Shown: piece by piece, positions 43,739 to 54,317 of the stretch
Numbering within the stretch: the stretch's first letter is position 1
Layout of the letters: every line of letters begins with the position of its first letter
NCBI RefSeq assembly: GCF_014323405.1
Contig: NZ_JACRWE010000001.1
Span: 1 to 64,000, forward strand
Source: Romboutsia faecis
GTDB taxonomy: Bacteria > Bacillota > Clostridia > Peptostreptococcales > Peptostreptococcaceae
Length of the DNA stretch: 64,000 nucleotides
Direction of reading: 5' to 3'
Position numbers and translations under genes: made by a program
Notes under the pieces: generated by a model
Databases searched by the model: none
What the model saw: only the letters and a program-made list of their open reading frames with translations
Told to the model about the DNA's origin: nothing

Positions 43739-44235
43739 ATAACACCTTTCTATATATCATTTTTAACTTTTATGTAATATATCCCTTTATTTAAAATCAA
43801 CTTTTAATTTCTTTTATCACAGTTTTTCAAAGTAAATAACGAAATATACTTTTTACATATTTAGTAAGTAATAAAACAACTCTTATAATTAATTATAAGA
43901 TATCTTTTAGTTAAAAGTAAATTATTTATCTCAATAATATCAACAGATTATATTTCTTTATAAAAATCATAGGATTATCTTTCATATTTATGTTAATAGC
44001 TCTTACTTACCATGTACAGCTGCATAAAATACATTACTATTTATATCATTTTTATTACAGTTTTGAAATTTTTTTCACTTTTCTACAAAATATGATATTA
44101 TATTTCTATATTTACACATTTTATGTTATTTAAATAAGTATATATAACTTATTTATACTTAATATTCAAATTGTTTAAATATATATTATATTTTTATTAA
44201 ACATAGTGTTAACTTGCATGTTAGAGGGAGGATTT
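43739..44235. other. 497-bp AT-rich region upstream of the phosphoglycerol-transferase gene
   Basis: Contains a short inverted A/T repeat near 44127-44160 (AAGTATATATAACTTATTTATACTT) and many TATATT-like hexamers but no convincing -35. I see no ORF or other structure. Confidence 0.3.
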
Positions 44236-46107
44236 ATGCAAATAATAACTTATTTAGTCGCGGGTATTATATTAGCTTTGGTAAATTATTTTTTATTTGA
44301 AAGAAATAAAAAAACTTTAACTATTGTAAATGATCTATTATTTTTTATTGTACCATTTAATATAGTATCATTAAGCTTACTAAAATATCTTTTCAACAAA
44401 TCTAATATACTTGAAAGTTCTATATACACGCCTGTATTTAGTCTTACGTATATTGGTTTCACATTAATTTGTGGTGTAATATTTTTATTTATAAAATTAA
44501 TGTTAAACTCGAAAGTTATTTTAAGTTCGAAAATTAATTTTTCAAAATCTACAGATAAACTAACTAAAAAAGCTTCATTAATAAAAGTTACATCTATTTT
44601 ATTCTTTATAATAGGAGTTACTTTTATATTCTTTTCAAATTGGTTTATTGATTACTTTGGAATAATCACACCAGAACAATTTTTATTCAACTTAAAGTCA
44701 CCACTTAAAGGTACAAGTACTGATATGTTTAAAGAAATTTTTATGACTCCAGTATTTGCTATTGTAGCTAGTACCACTGTATTTTTAATCTTTATGAATT
44801 TTTCATATGATATATCTTTGACTAAAGATAATATAAAAAAGAAAATATTATCAAAAAGAATATTAAACAGAATGTCATTTATATTAGCCTTTATATGCCT
44901 TATAGTTGGTGTGCCATACGGTTCTCATAAACTTAATTTATCAAAAGTAGTTAAGGCATATTATTCTAATTCGAATTACTTTGATGAAAATTATGTTGAT
45001 CCACGCGATGTGAAAATGTCATTTCCATCTAAAAAAAGAAATTTAATTCATATTTATCTAGAATCTATTGAGAACACATATCTTTCTAAGGAATTAGGGG
45101 GATATATGAATTATAACCTAATGCCTGAGTTAACTGAATTATCTAAGGAAGGTATTTCTTTCTCAGATAATGATAAATTTGGTGGCCCATATCAAACATA
45201 TGGATCATCATGGTCAGTTGCGGGTATGGTAAATATGAGCGCAGGTATTCCTCTGAAGATACCTATAGGAGCTAACTCGTATGGAAAATCTGGTAGCTTC
45301 TTACCTGGAACTATTACTATAGGTGATATACTAGAAGCTCAAGGGTATAACCAAACTATAATGTTTGGAGCGGATTCTGATAGTGGGGGATTAACAACAT
45401 TCTTCAATACGCATGGTAGCTTTAATATCTTTGATTACAAAGCAGCAAAAGAAAAGGGCTTAATTCCTAAGGATTACAATGTATGGTGGGGATTTGAAGA
45501 TGATAAATTATACGAATATGCTAAAGATGAGTTAACACGTCTACATAAGGAAGGTAAACCATTTAACTTCACTATGGAAACAGCTGATACTCACTTCCCT
45601 GATGGATATTTATCTAAAAATGTGGAAAATAAATACCCTGAACAGTATTCAAATGTTATCGCTTATTCAACAAAAGAAGCGGTTAAATTTATAAGATGGA
45701 TTCAAAAACAGCCGTTTTATGAAAATACTACAATCGTAGTAACAGGTGACCATTTAAGTATGGATAAAAATTACTTCAAGGAATTTGACCCTTCATATCA
45801 TAGAACTATATTTAACTTAATACTTAATGCGCCTATAACAACTGATAATATTAAAAATAGAGAATTTGCTCCATTTGATATGTTCCCAACTATTTTAGCT
45901 AGTATGGGTGTACAGTTTGAAGGAGATAAGTTGGGATTAGGTACTAATCTTTTCTCAGATAAAAAAACCTTAATCGAAGAAGAAGGATTAGAATCTCTTC
46001 AAGATGGATTAGAAAGAAATAGTAATTACTTTAATGATAGATTCATATCAGAAAAAAGAAATAGTATTTTTAAAAACACATTAGTAACTTATAGGAAAAC
46101 TAATTAA
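44236..46107 (+). CDS. Sulfatase-superfamily phosphoglycerol transferase, OpgB-like
   Basis: A 623-aa protein. Residues 1-250 hold about five transmembrane helices; the rest is an extracellular alkaline-phosphatase-like domain. Motifs are LIHIYLESIENTYL, SSWSVAGMVNMSAGIPL, GDILEAQGY, ETADTHFPDG, VTGDHLSMD and LGLGTNLFS. The order and wording follow E. coli OpgB (MdoB) much more closely than Staphylococcus LtaS; in OpgB the residue at WSVAGM is a Thr nucleophile, here Ser. It should transfer phosphoglycerol groups to a surface glycan or glycolipid. The ATG at 44236 has GGGAGG 4 nt upstream. Confidence 0.87.
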   Translation: MQIITYLVAGIILALVNYFLFERNKKTLTIVNDLLFFIVPFNIVSLSLLKYLFNKSNILESSIYTPVFSLTYIGFTLICGVIFLFIKLMLNSKVILSSKINFSKSTDKLTKKASLIKVTSILFFIIGVTFIFFSNWFIDYFGIITPEQFLFNLKSPLKGTSTDMFKEIFMTPVFAIVASTTVFLIFMNFSYDISLTKDNIKKKILSKRILNRMSFILAFICLIVGVPYGSHKLNLSKVVKAYYSNSNYFDENYVDPRDVKMSFPSKKRNLIHIYLESIENTYLSKELGGYMNYNLMPELTELSKEGISFSDNDKFGGPYQTYGSSWSVAGMVNMSAGIPLKIPIGANSYGKSGSFLPGTITIGDILEAQGYNQTIMFGADSDSGGLTTFFNTHGSFNIFDYKAAKEKGLIPKDYNVWWGFEDDKLYEYAKDELTRLHKEGKPFNFTMETADTHFPDGYLSKNVENKYPEQYSNVIAYSTKEAVKFIRWIQKQPFYENTTIVVTGDHLSMDKNYFKEFDPSYHRTIFNLILNAPITTDNIKNREFAPFDMFPTILASMGVQFEGDKLGLGTNLFSDKKTLIEEEGLESLQDGLERNSNYFNDRFISEKRNSIFKNTLVTYRKTN

Positions 46108-46124
46108 AAATCATTTTTAATATA

Positions 46125-46168
46125 AAAAGGTAGTGTATTTAAATATCAATTATAATACACTACCTTTT
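46125..46168 (+). terminator. Terminator of the OpgB-like gene
   Basis: A perfect 15-bp stem (AAAAGGTAGTGTATT) with a 14-nt loop and TTTTAT tail. Confidence 0.85.
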
Positions 46169-46209
46169 ATCATATATTATTAAAACTTTATTTTTTCACT
46201 TAGTTGCTT

Positions 46210-47163
46210 TTAAATCTCTTGTGCTTTATTTACCTTATTCTTTTCATTTAACCAGTTTAATATATCTCTAATTACTTCATCTTTATTAGTTTCATTTAGC
46301 ATTTCATGTCTACCACCATCGTAAAGTTTACATAAAACATCTTTTACTCCTAATTTAATATATTGATTTCTTAACCTTAAAACACCTTTTCCATTTTTAC
46401 CTATAGGATCTTTGTCTCCAGACATTATGTATATTGGTAAATCTAGTGGCACTTTTTTCAAGTTTTCTTTATCTTCTATTTCTTGTAATCCCTTTATGAA
46501 ATCATAAAAAAATCCACAAGTGAATAAAACTCCACAGAAAGGGTCTTCGATGTATTTATCTACCTCTTTTTCATCTCTACTTAACCAGTCAAATTCAGTT
46601 CTTGGAGATTTGAATTTTTTATTATTTCCACCAAATATTAAACTATCTAGTGCTTTACTTCTATGTAATCTTCCCTTTTTCTTTATTTCATAATTTATTA
46701 TTTTCTCAGCTATCTTTAAAATAAAACCATGTTTCCCATTAGAACCTGATAAAATAAGCCCATCTATGCTATTACCATATTTCATAATATATCTTTGACT
46801 AGCAAATGACCCCATACTATGCCCAAATAAAAATATAGGTAAATCTTCATTCTCTTCTTTGATTATGTTAGTCAAAGTATTAATATCTTCTACTAAATAT
46901 GTAAATCCGTTTCTATCTGCTAAATATCCTACATTATCTATTGTTTTGGCTGTTAATCCATGCCCTCTATGGTCATTTATATAAACAGTATATCCATTAT
47001 CTGTTAGATTTTTTGCAAAGTATTCATATCTTATTGCTGTTTCAGACATACCATGAGATATTTGTACAATACCAATAGAATTTTTATTTTCAGGTTCATA
47101 TTTATATACATGTATATCTAAATTATCTTTAGTACTTTTAAAATAAAACTCACTACTTTTCAT
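46210..47163 (-). CDS. Alpha/beta hydrolase (monoacylglycerol lipase-like)
   Basis: A 317-aa Hydrolase_4-type enzyme. It has ISHGMSETAIRYEYFAKNL, the nucleophile GHSMGSF, the charge relay Asp in IMSGDKDPIG and the His near the end in DGGRHEMLNE. This pattern is that of lysophospholipase/monoacylglycerol lipase relatives. It is intracellular, with no signal. GAAAGGAAAT precedes the ATG. Confidence 0.85.
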   Translation of the reverse strand: MKSSEFYFKSTKDNLDIHVYKYEPENKNSIGIVQISHGMSETAIRYEYFAKNLTDNGYTVYINDHRGHGLTAKTIDNVGYLADRNGFTYLVEDINTLTNIIKEENEDLPIFLFGHSMGSFASQRYIMKYGNSIDGLILSGSNGKHGFILKIAEKIINYEIKKKGRLHRSKALDSLIFGGNNKKFKSPRTEFDWLSRDEKEVDKYIEDPFCGVLFTCGFFYDFIKGLQEIEDKENLKKVPLDLPIYIMSGDKDPIGKNGKGVLRLRNQYIKLGVKDVLCKLYDGGRHEMLNETNKDEVIRDILNWLNEKNKVNKAQEI

Positions 47164-47274
47164 TAGTTATTTATTTCCTTTCCAAATTATTGCTAAATTT
47201 ATTATACATTGTATATACTTATATTTCTATATAAGTATACATAATGACCTATTATAAACGTATAAATTTATACT

Positions 47275-48096
47275 CTATATTTGTACAACTTTGCTTATTA
47301 AGTAAAATATAAATAAACTTAGTAATGAAAATACTATTCCAATAAATAAAAAGTAAAAAAAATATATATTGTATATTAATATTAACTTAGCTATATTTTG
47401 TAAATTTATATTTAATATGTATCCTAATAAAGAAATAACAATCGATAATATAAATATATACCCTATCCCACTTCTTGAATTTTTAAGATCTGCAGAACTC
47501 AGTGACATATGAGAAGTTATCGAGCACATTATAAAAATAAATATCCAAAATCTAAAATTTAAGAAATTGTCTATTGATAAAAACATTCCAATAAATAATG
47601 CTAAAATTTCTTTAATTACTAAAAAAACTCTATTTATACTATATCCTTCATTATATTTAATCAATTCTATAACGTAACCTGAAAGTTCTATATATATATC
47701 TGGAAAAAATAATTTAAAACATAATGCTATAAAAGCACCTCCTAATATCATAGGTGCTATACCTATAAAAAAGTTTCCTATATTCTGATAAATACTCTTA
47801 GGGTTATAGCTATGATATACATAACCTAATATTCCTTCTCTTTCATACTTATATGGTGTAAATAGCTTAACCTCTCTTACTTTATGAGCAAATATTTTGC
47901 ACATAATATAATGGCTTAGTTCGTGAATAGTAGTACCTATTATTCCAGTTATTAAAATTCCTTTTGTTCCAAAAGTGTAATTAATATACTTAAGATTCTT
48001 ATTTTCTATAAGATTATAAATCAAGCCAAAAATAATAAATATTCCAACTGTTGAAAATGTTAATAATATACTTGAGAAAATTATTTTTAAAACCAT
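47275..48096 (-). CDS. Putative M50-like membrane metalloprotease
   Basis: A 273-aa protein with about seven hydrophobic segments. HELSHY (HExxH) sits in the helix after residue 55, followed by the KVREVKLFTPYKY stretch and a second motif NFFIGIAPMILGG typical of site-2-protease-like M50 proteins. No PDZ domain is present. Substrate unknown. It lies between two transport/lipid genes without clear link. Confidence 0.75.
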   Translation of the reverse strand: MVLKIIFSSILLTFSTVGIFIIFGLIYNLIENKNLKYINYTFGTKGILITGIIGTTIHELSHYIMCKIFAHKVREVKLFTPYKYEREGILGYVYHSYNPKSIYQNIGNFFIGIAPMILGGAFIALCFKLFFPDIYIELSGYVIELIKYNEGYSINRVFLVIKEILALFIGMFLSIDNFLNFRFWIFIFIMCSITSHMSLSSADLKNSRSGIGYIFILSIVISLLGYILNINLQNIAKLILIYNIYFFYFLFIGIVFSLLSLFIFYLISKVVQI

Positions 48097-48265
48097 TCAT
48101 TTCCCTTTCTTATTACCAATTTTTATATTTATATATTATCATATCATGATATTTACTAATCTATAATAAAATAATTTTTCGTAAAAAGTTATATATAGAT
48201 TTTGTATATATACACTAGATTTTGCAAAACTTATTTATAATAAAAGTTTGGAGGTTTGACTAAAA

Positions 48266-49678
48266 ATGAATGAAAATAATAGCTCGAATATATGGTTAAT
48301 ATTAGTAGCCACATGCTTATTCACATTTATGTCTACTCTTGATGGAAGTATAGTAAATATAGCAATGCCTATGATATCAAAGAGTCTTAATATAGAAATG
48401 AGTATAGCAGAGTGGATAGTATCATTATATATGCTTACAATCTGTTGTTTACTAATATTTTGGGGTAAATTAAGTGATTCTATTGGAAAAATTAAAATTT
48501 TTAGAATCGGAACCTTTGTATTTATTATAGGCTCTTTACTTTGTGGAATAAGTAAATCCATAGAGATGTTACTTTTGTCAAGAATTATACAAGCATTAGG
48601 TGCTAGTATGACAATGGCTACAAACTACGGTATAATTACTGAGTATTTCCCTAAAGAAATGAGAGGAAAAAGTCTCGGCATACTTGGTAGCTTTGTTTCT
48701 CTTGGTAGTATAGCTGGGCCAAGTTTGGGAGGTCTAATACTTCAAAACTATTCTTGGCATTACATATTCCTAATCAATATTCCAGTAGGCTTATTTGCAA
48801 TAATTCTTGGCTACTTTGTGTTCCCTAAAAAATCCGCTGAAAATGTGAATTTTAATATTGATTACTTAGGATTTATACTATTCGCAACAAGTATAATTTC
48901 TTTATTCATGGGTATATTTATAGGTCAAGTAACTGGATTTAGAACAGTATTAGTGATAGGACTTTTTATTTTATTCGTAGTTATGTTTATTATATTCTTA
49001 TATGTCGAAAAGATGATTGAAAATCCTTTAATTGATATGACTATATTTAAGAATAAATCATTTTCTCTAGGGTTATTAAGTGCATTATTGGTATTTTCAT
49101 CAAATTTATTTTTAAATACCTTAATACCTTTTTACTTAGAAGATACATTAATGCTATCGCCAATGGTATCTGGATTAATTCTTATGAGTGTACCATTAGC
49201 TATGATAATAGTAGCACCATTAAGTGGGTCTTTATCTGATAAGATCGGTGCTGAAGGTTTAACTTTTAGTGGTTTAGGGATTGTAAGTATATCTCAGGTT
49301 TTATTTATATTTTTAAGCCAAAGCACACCTATATATTTTATAGTATTCCTATCGACCCTTACTGGTGTAGGTGTTGCTTTATTCCAATCTCCTAATAACT
49401 CTATAATAATGTCTTCCGTTGAACCAAAATATTTAGGTATCGCTGGTAGTATAAATTCATTAGCTAGAAACTTAGGTATGGTTATAGGGTTATCTTTGTC
49501 TACTACAATACTATATTTCTCAATGAGTAGTAAGGCAGGATATACTGTTACCGGATATATTAAAGGCCGTGATGACTTATTTTTATATGGAATGCATATA
49601 GCATTTATAGTCTCTTTTATACTTTGCTTTATTGCATTTCTAATTACTGGATTTAGATTGTTTTATAAAAGAAAATAA
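48266..49678 (+). CDS. MFS transporter, DHA2 (14-TM drug exporter) type
   Basis: A 470-aa protein with about 14 transmembrane helices. The N-terminus DGSIVNIAMPMISKSL and the motif C stretch GSIAGPSLGGLI are those of EmrB/QacA-type drug:H+ antiporters. GGAGG lies 11 nt before the ATG. Substrate not readable. It has a clear terminator at 49703-49727. Confidence 0.87.
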   Translation: MNENNSSNIWLILVATCLFTFMSTLDGSIVNIAMPMISKSLNIEMSIAEWIVSLYMLTICCLLIFWGKLSDSIGKIKIFRIGTFVFIIGSLLCGISKSIEMLLLSRIIQALGASMTMATNYGIITEYFPKEMRGKSLGILGSFVSLGSIAGPSLGGLILQNYSWHYIFLINIPVGLFAIILGYFVFPKKSAENVNFNIDYLGFILFATSIISLFMGIFIGQVTGFRTVLVIGLFILFVVMFIIFLYVEKMIENPLIDMTIFKNKSFSLGLLSALLVFSSNLFLNTLIPFYLEDTLMLSPMVSGLILMSVPLAMIIVAPLSGSLSDKIGAEGLTFSGLGIVSISQVLFIFLSQSTPIYFIVFLSTLTGVGVALFQSPNNSIIMSSVEPKYLGIAGSINSLARNLGMVIGLSLSTTILYFSMSSKAGYTVTGYIKGRDDLFLYGMHIAFIVSFILCFIAFLITGFRLFYKRK

Positions 49679-49702
49679 AATTGAATTTCTTAAATATAAT
49701 TT

Positions 49703-49727
49703 AAAGCCTTCATATTATGAAGGCTTT
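49703..49727. terminator. Terminator after the DHA2 transporter gene
   Basis: A perfect 11-bp stem (AAAGCCTTCAT) with a 3-nt loop, placed between two converging genes. Confidence 0.85.
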
Positions 49728-49752
49728 TATATCTATTTAACAATATAATTTA

Positions 49753-50133
49753 TTAGAATTTATCTTCACGTAATAAATATTCATTGTTATCTTGGTCTTT
49801 AAATGTAAATAATCTAGCATAAGGCATAGTTACTATATCAGTTACCTCTACTCCTTTACTCTTCATTTCATTATATGCATTATCTAAGTTTTCTGTACTT
49901 AGTATTACTGTCTTATAATCTACATTAGCTGATGGATATTGACTTTTCATAAGATTCTTATCATATAAAACTATAGTTACCCACTCACTTTCCTGTGGAG
50001 CAACTTCTATCCATCTAAGAGGTCCTTCTGTCGCATCTATTTTAGTTACAAAATTTAATTTTTCTGTCCAAAACTTTTTAGCTTCATCTTGGTTGTTTAC
50101 ATATACAGTTACTTTAGCTACTTTGTTTATCAT
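49753..50133 (-). CDS. VOC-family (glyoxalase-like) protein
   Basis: A 126-aa vicinal-oxygen-chelate fold. It has KVTVYVNNQDEAKKFWTEKLNF at the N-terminus and DIVTMPYARLFTFKDQDNNEYLL at the end. One paired beta-alpha-beta module per protein would give a dimer. Function ranges from metalloenzymes to drug-binding proteins; metal ligands are not clearly set here. GGAGAAAT precedes the ATG. Confidence 0.82.
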   Translation of the reverse strand: MINKVAKVTVYVNNQDEAKKFWTEKLNFVTKIDATEGPLRWIEVAPQESEWVTIVLYDKNLMKSQYPSANVDYKTVILSTENLDNAYNEMKSKGVEVTDIVTMPYARLFTFKDQDNNEYLLREDKF

Positions 50134-50226
50134 TATTATTTCTCCTTTTGATAATAAATTTTAGTCACTTCATAATAATTTCCAAAATAACAATATCATA
50201 ATTTTCTCTATCAGTCTACTTATAAA

Positions 50227-51471
50227 TTAATTAGTATCCTTTGAATACTTTACATTTTTAATTTCTTTTTTTCGACGCTTTGCTAATTCAGCTACAGCTG
50301 TAAAAAGTACATCTGTAGATGAGTTAAGAGCAGTTTCACAAGAGTCTTGTATAACCCCTACTATAAAACCTACTCCTACAACCTGCATCGCAATATCATT
50401 TGGAATTCCAAATAAGCTACAAGCTAGTGGAACTAATAGTAATGATCCTCCAGCTACACCTGAAGCTCCACAAGCACTTACTGCTGATAATAAACTAAGT
50501 ACTAAAGCCATACCTCTATCTACTTGAATATCAAGAGTATGAACTGCTGCAAGTGTTAATATTGAAATTGTAATAGCCGCGCCCCCCATATTTATAGTAG
50601 CTCCAAGTGGAATTGATACAGAGTAAGTATCTTTATCTAAACCTAGTTCATGACATAATCCCATGTTAACTGGTATATTTGCAGCTGAACTACGTGTGAA
50701 AAATGCTGTTATACCACTATCTTTCAAACATTTTAATACTAATGGGTATGGATTTTTACGTATTGCTATAAAAACAATCAGTGGATTTACAACAAGTGCT
50801 ATAAACGCCATTGAACCGACTAATAAAATAATTAATTGACCATATCCAAGTAAAGTTTCTAACCCCTGTGTAGCAATACTATCAAATACAAGTCCCATTA
50901 TACCGAATGGTGCAAAACTTATTATCCACCTTACTACTTGTGATAATGCGTCTGCTACATTACTTATCATTCTTTTTGTAGATTCTGCAGAATTTTTAAG
51001 TGCAAGACCTAAAACTAAGGCCCACGCTAATATACCTATATAGTTTGCATTAAATAATGCTTTAACTGGATTATCTACTATATTCATAAGTAAATTTTTT
51101 AATACTTCTACAACTCCTCCAGGAGGTGCAATATCATTAACTTCAGCCCCAAGTGTTAGTGTTATTGGGAACATAAAACTTGCTATAACTGCAACAAGTC
51201 CTGCTAAAAATGTACCTAAAAGATAGAGACCAATAATTGAACTCATATTAGTCTTTTTACCACTCTTATGTTGAGAAATAGCAGTCATTACTAAGAAAAA
51301 TACAAGTATTGGAGCTACTCCTTTTAGTGCTCCTACAAATAATGATCCAAATATTACAATTGGGCTAGCATATGTAGGAACTGTTAAAGCTAAAATAATA
51401 CCAATAATTAATCCAATAACAATTCTTTTAACTAAACTTATATCATTCCATTTCTTAAATAACTCTCTCAT
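50227..51471 (-). CDS. sstT: Serine/threonine:Na+ symporter
   Basis: A 414-aa member of the dicarboxylate/amino-acid:cation symporter family. It has the hairpin segment [17 protein letters not shown], the [13 protein letters not shown] motif, and [19 protein letters not shown], which together are typical of SstT rather than GltP. Imports Ser and Thr with Na+. GGGAGGTAAGA precedes the ATG at 51471. It is single-gene. Confidence 0.92.
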   Translation of the reverse strand: MRELFKKWNDISLVKRIVIGLIIGIILALTVPTYASPIVIFGSLFVGALKGVAPILVFFLVMTAISQHKSGKKTNMSSIIGLYLLGTFLAGLVAVIASFMFPITLTLGAEVNDIAPPGGVVEVLKNLLMNIVDNPVKALFNANYIGILAWALVLGLALKNSAESTKRMISNVADALSQVVRWIISFAPFGIMGLVFDSIATQGLETLLGYGQLIILLVGSMAFIALVVNPLIVFIAIRKNPYPLVLKCLKDSGITAFFTRSSAANIPVNMGLCHELGLDKDTYSVSIPLGATINMGGAAITISILTLAAVHTLDIQVDRGMALVLSLLSAVSACGASGVAGGSLLLVPLACSLFGIPNDIAMQVVGVGFIVGVIQDSCETALNSSTDVLFTAVAELAKRRKKEIKNVKYSKDTN

Positions 51472-51692
51472 TCTTACCTCCCTTAGTATTTAATAATAAA
51501 AATATATTACAATACTTATTCTACACTTTAACAAGGCAATCCTTTTAAAATATGCGATTTTTTAGAATTTTCTATATTTTTTATCAAAGTATTTTTGCAA
51601 AATTAGACATAATAGTATATTATAATACAATGTTATAATTATTTTATAAAGTACATAAAATGTACATAATAATTAATTAGAGGGAGATTAAT

Positions 51693-52418
51693 ATGAAAAA
51701 TTTTTATTACTTTTTTAGAAGTGCACCAGATAAAAGCAACTTTATTATATTTGGAAAATTGCATCTAATTATATTATTTGTAGCTGTATTAGTAAGTGTT
51801 TTTATTTTTGCTATGAAATTAGAAAATAGAATACTAGAATTATTTATAGGATCTACATTGATAATCCAGCAAGTAATTTTATATACTTGGTATTTTACAG
51901 GTAAATATAATCTACTAAAAGAAGGATTACCATTATTTCATTGTCGGATTGCCATTATCTTTGTGGGAATTGGTTTAGTTTTTAATAAAAAATCTTTAAT
52001 GAAAATAGGTTCTTATTGGGGTATATTTGGTTCAATATCAGCTTTATTACTTCCTGGAATAGATCCTTTTTTATTTCCACATATAACTCAATACTCCTAT
52101 TTTATTGGGCATTTGTTTCTTTTATGGGGCTCTATTTACTTACTGCATGTAAAGAAAATAGGTATGTCAGAAATGGATTTAAAAAATCTGATAGTATTTA
52201 CAACTACCTATCATTTATTAATGCTAATAGTAAATACAATATTAAATTCTAATTATGCTTATATGAACGCACCTCCATTTAATATAGGTGATGGATTAAA
52301 TCCTTTAGTATACTCTTTAGCTGTAATTATGACTTTCAATATAGTATTGTTCATAGAATACATTTTTATTAATAAAAATACAGTTGTAAATGAAGATTGC
52401 GAGGCTCAGTATAATTAA
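51693..52418 (+). CDS. YwaF-like integral membrane protein (TIGR02206-like)
   Basis: A 241-aa protein with about six to seven transmembrane helices. LPLFHCRIAI, SALLLPGIDPF and HLFLLWGSIYLL in the middle, and NAPPFNIGDGLNPLVYSL near the end, are characteristic of the YwaF/TIGR02206 family, whose function is unknown. GAGGGAG precedes the ATG. A perfect 20-bp terminator follows. Confidence 0.82.
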   Translation: MKNFYYFFRSAPDKSNFIIFGKLHLIILFVAVLVSVFIFAMKLENRILELFIGSTLIIQQVILYTWYFTGKYNLLKEGLPLFHCRIAIIFVGIGLVFNKKSLMKIGSYWGIFGSISALLLPGIDPFLFPHITQYSYFIGHLFLLWGSIYLLHVKKIGMSEMDLKNLIVFTTTYHLLMLIVNTILNSNYAYMNAPPFNIGDGLNPLVYSLAVIMTFNIVLFIEYIFINKNTVVNEDCEAQYN

Positions 52419-52425
52419 TCAAAAT

Positions 52426-52474
52426 AAAGCTTATGATATTATAAATAGCATTATTTTATAATATCATAAGCTTT
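52426..52474 (+). terminator. Terminator of the YwaF-like gene
   Basis: A perfect 20-bp stem (arms 52426-52445 and 52455-52474) with a 9-nt loop and TTTTATATT tail. Confidence 0.88.
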
Positions 52475-52558
52475 TATATTATATCTATATGTTATTTCAT
52501 TCTTATCCTATTAATATATCATTAATAAAGTATTTAATAATCTTAATAATTATTAAAC

Positions 52559-53917
52559 CTATCTATCACCTAATGTCACATTATTTATCCAGTTACCTTT
52601 TTTAACTCTTATATAAGCTGCTATTCCTTTTAATATTTCATCACTTTTTAATAATAAAAATACTATAGGTATACTAAACTTAAAATAGAATACTCCAATA
52701 AAGCCAAGTGGAATAGCTACACACCACATGAATATCATCTCATATTTAAATACAAATTTATTATCCCCTGCTCCTCTAAGTATCCCCATCATAATAGTTG
52801 ATCCTAATGATCTAAAAAATATGCCTATAGATGTTGCTATCATTATATCTTTTGCAATTAATTTAGTCTGTATGCTTACATTATAGATATCCACTATAAA
52901 TATTCTTATTACATATACAACTATAGCTGCAATAATTCCGCAAATTAAACTCAAAATAGCAATAGTATTTGCATATTCTTTTACCTTTTTATATAGTCCT
53001 TTTCCTATTGTATTTCCTATTATCACCGATGACGCGCTAGATAAACCTTGTATAAATAATAATGCAAATTGATACACTATATTGTTTATACTATTTGCTG
53101 CTACAACCTTTGTTCCCATTCTTGCAACTATTATTGATATTGTTGAAGATCCAATTGTCCAAAATAACTCATTAAAAAAAATCGGAGTAGTTACTCTTAT
53201 AAACTTATTTCTTATATCTTTATTATTATTTTTAATTAAGTTAATTTTATATTTAATTTTTTTCTCAAAAAATATCATATATATTATTACTAGCAAGAAT
53301 TCAGAACATCTTGATATTACAGTAGCAATAGCTGCTCCTTGTATCCCTAAAGGCCTAATACCAAACCTTCCAAATATCAATATATAGTTAAAAGTTATAT
53401 TTATTAATAAAGACATTGAATTTATTACCATAGGAGCCTTTACATTTTTTACTGCTCTTAATACGCTGTTTGTTGAAATTGTCAGTGAATAAAAAATATA
53501 ACTAATACTTACTATTCGTATGTATTTTATACCTTGATTTATAACATATTTATCATTAGTAAATAGCTGCATAAACTCTTTAGGCAAAAGAATGGATATT
53601 AGAAAAAATATTATTGATAATATAATAGCTATTTTATAAGTTACATTTAATATACTATGTATTGAATTTATATCTTTTTTACCATAGTACTGAGCAGACA
53701 TTACACTAGCTCCTCCACCTAAACCAAACATAAGAATAATTAGCATAAAAAATAAATGCCCCCCTATTGACGATGCTGATAACTGTATTTCTCCTAACTT
53801 ACCTAACATAACAGTATCCGCCATATTTACTGATACTGTTATTAGATTTTGCAACGTTATTGGTATAGATATTTTTATAATAGTTTTGTAAAAGTTTTTA
53901 TCTTTCGTTAATTGCAT
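52559..53917 (-). CDS. MATE-family efflux transporter
   Basis: A 452-aa protein with 12 transmembrane helices in two MatE halves. It has MADTVMLGKLGEIQLSASSIGG in helix 1/2 and VVAANSINNIVYQFALLFIQGLSSASSVIIGNTIG in the second half. Na+ or H+ driven drug/metabolite exporter. AAGGAAAG precedes the ATG. No neighbour suggests a substrate. Confidence 0.9.
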   Translation of the reverse strand: MQLTKDKNFYKTIIKISIPITLQNLITVSVNMADTVMLGKLGEIQLSASSIGGHLFFMLIILMFGLGGGASVMSAQYYGKKDINSIHSILNVTYKIAIILSIIFFLISILLPKEFMQLFTNDKYVINQGIKYIRIVSISYIFYSLTISTNSVLRAVKNVKAPMVINSMSLLINITFNYILIFGRFGIRPLGIQGAAIATVISRCSEFLLVIIYMIFFEKKIKYKINLIKNNNKDIRNKFIRVTTPIFFNELFWTIGSSTISIIVARMGTKVVAANSINNIVYQFALLFIQGLSSASSVIIGNTIGKGLYKKVKEYANTIAILSLICGIIAAIVVYVIRIFIVDIYNVSIQTKLIAKDIMIATSIGIFFRSLGSTIMMGILRGAGDNKFVFKYEMIFMWCVAIPLGFIGVFYFKFSIPIVFLLLKSDEILKGIAAYIRVKKGNWINNVTLGDR

Positions 53918-54056
53918 ATTTTATCTTTCCTTTTCAAACTTTATATATCTTATGTTTTCTTATTTTTCTTAATATTATTCTATAGCATATTGAATATCTT
54001 AATATTAGCTCCTGTATACTTTTCAATAATATTCTTTTATTTATTTTTTTGCATAA

Positions 54057-54089
54057 AAAAAGCTATTATTAAAATATTAATAGCTTTTT
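54057..54089 (-). terminator. Terminator downstream of the tRNA gene
   Basis: A 12-bp stem (AAAAAGCTATTA / TAATAGCTTTTT) just after the CCA end of the tRNA on the minus strand, followed by T-rich sequence. Confidence 0.8.
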
Positions 54090-54100
54090 AGTACTTATAT

Positions 54101-54175
54101 TGGCTCCTAGGGAGGGTCTCGAACCCTCAACCTACCGGTTAACAGCCGGTTGCTCCACCATTGAGCTACCTCGGA
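54101..54175 (-). tRNA. tRNA-Asn (GTT)
   Basis: A 75-nt tRNA with a cloverleaf: D stem GCTC/GAGC, anticodon stem CCGGC/GCCGG-type with loop CTGTTAA (anticodon GUU), T arm GAGGG-TTCGAGA-CCCTC, and encoded CCA. The acceptor 5' strand TCCGAGG pairs with 3' CCTAGGA except for one G4-A69 opposition, where C would be expected. It is a single gene with its own terminator. Confidence 0.92.
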
Positions 54176-54261
54176 ATACTTTAAATTTCTCATGTCAACA
54201 CTTTTTATAAATAAATATATATGTACTTGTCCAATTATGTATTCTTAATAATTTATTCATA

Positions 54262-54313
54262 ATATTAAAACAGAGAAGATTCTCTACTTCAAGTATCTTC
54301 TCTATTTTAATAT
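54262..54313 (-). terminator. Terminator of the NlpC/P60 gene
   Basis: AGAGAAGAT/ATCTTCTCT stem extended by TATTAAAA/TTTTAATA, just past the stop codon on the minus strand. Confidence 0.8.
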
Positions 54314-54317
54314 CAAG

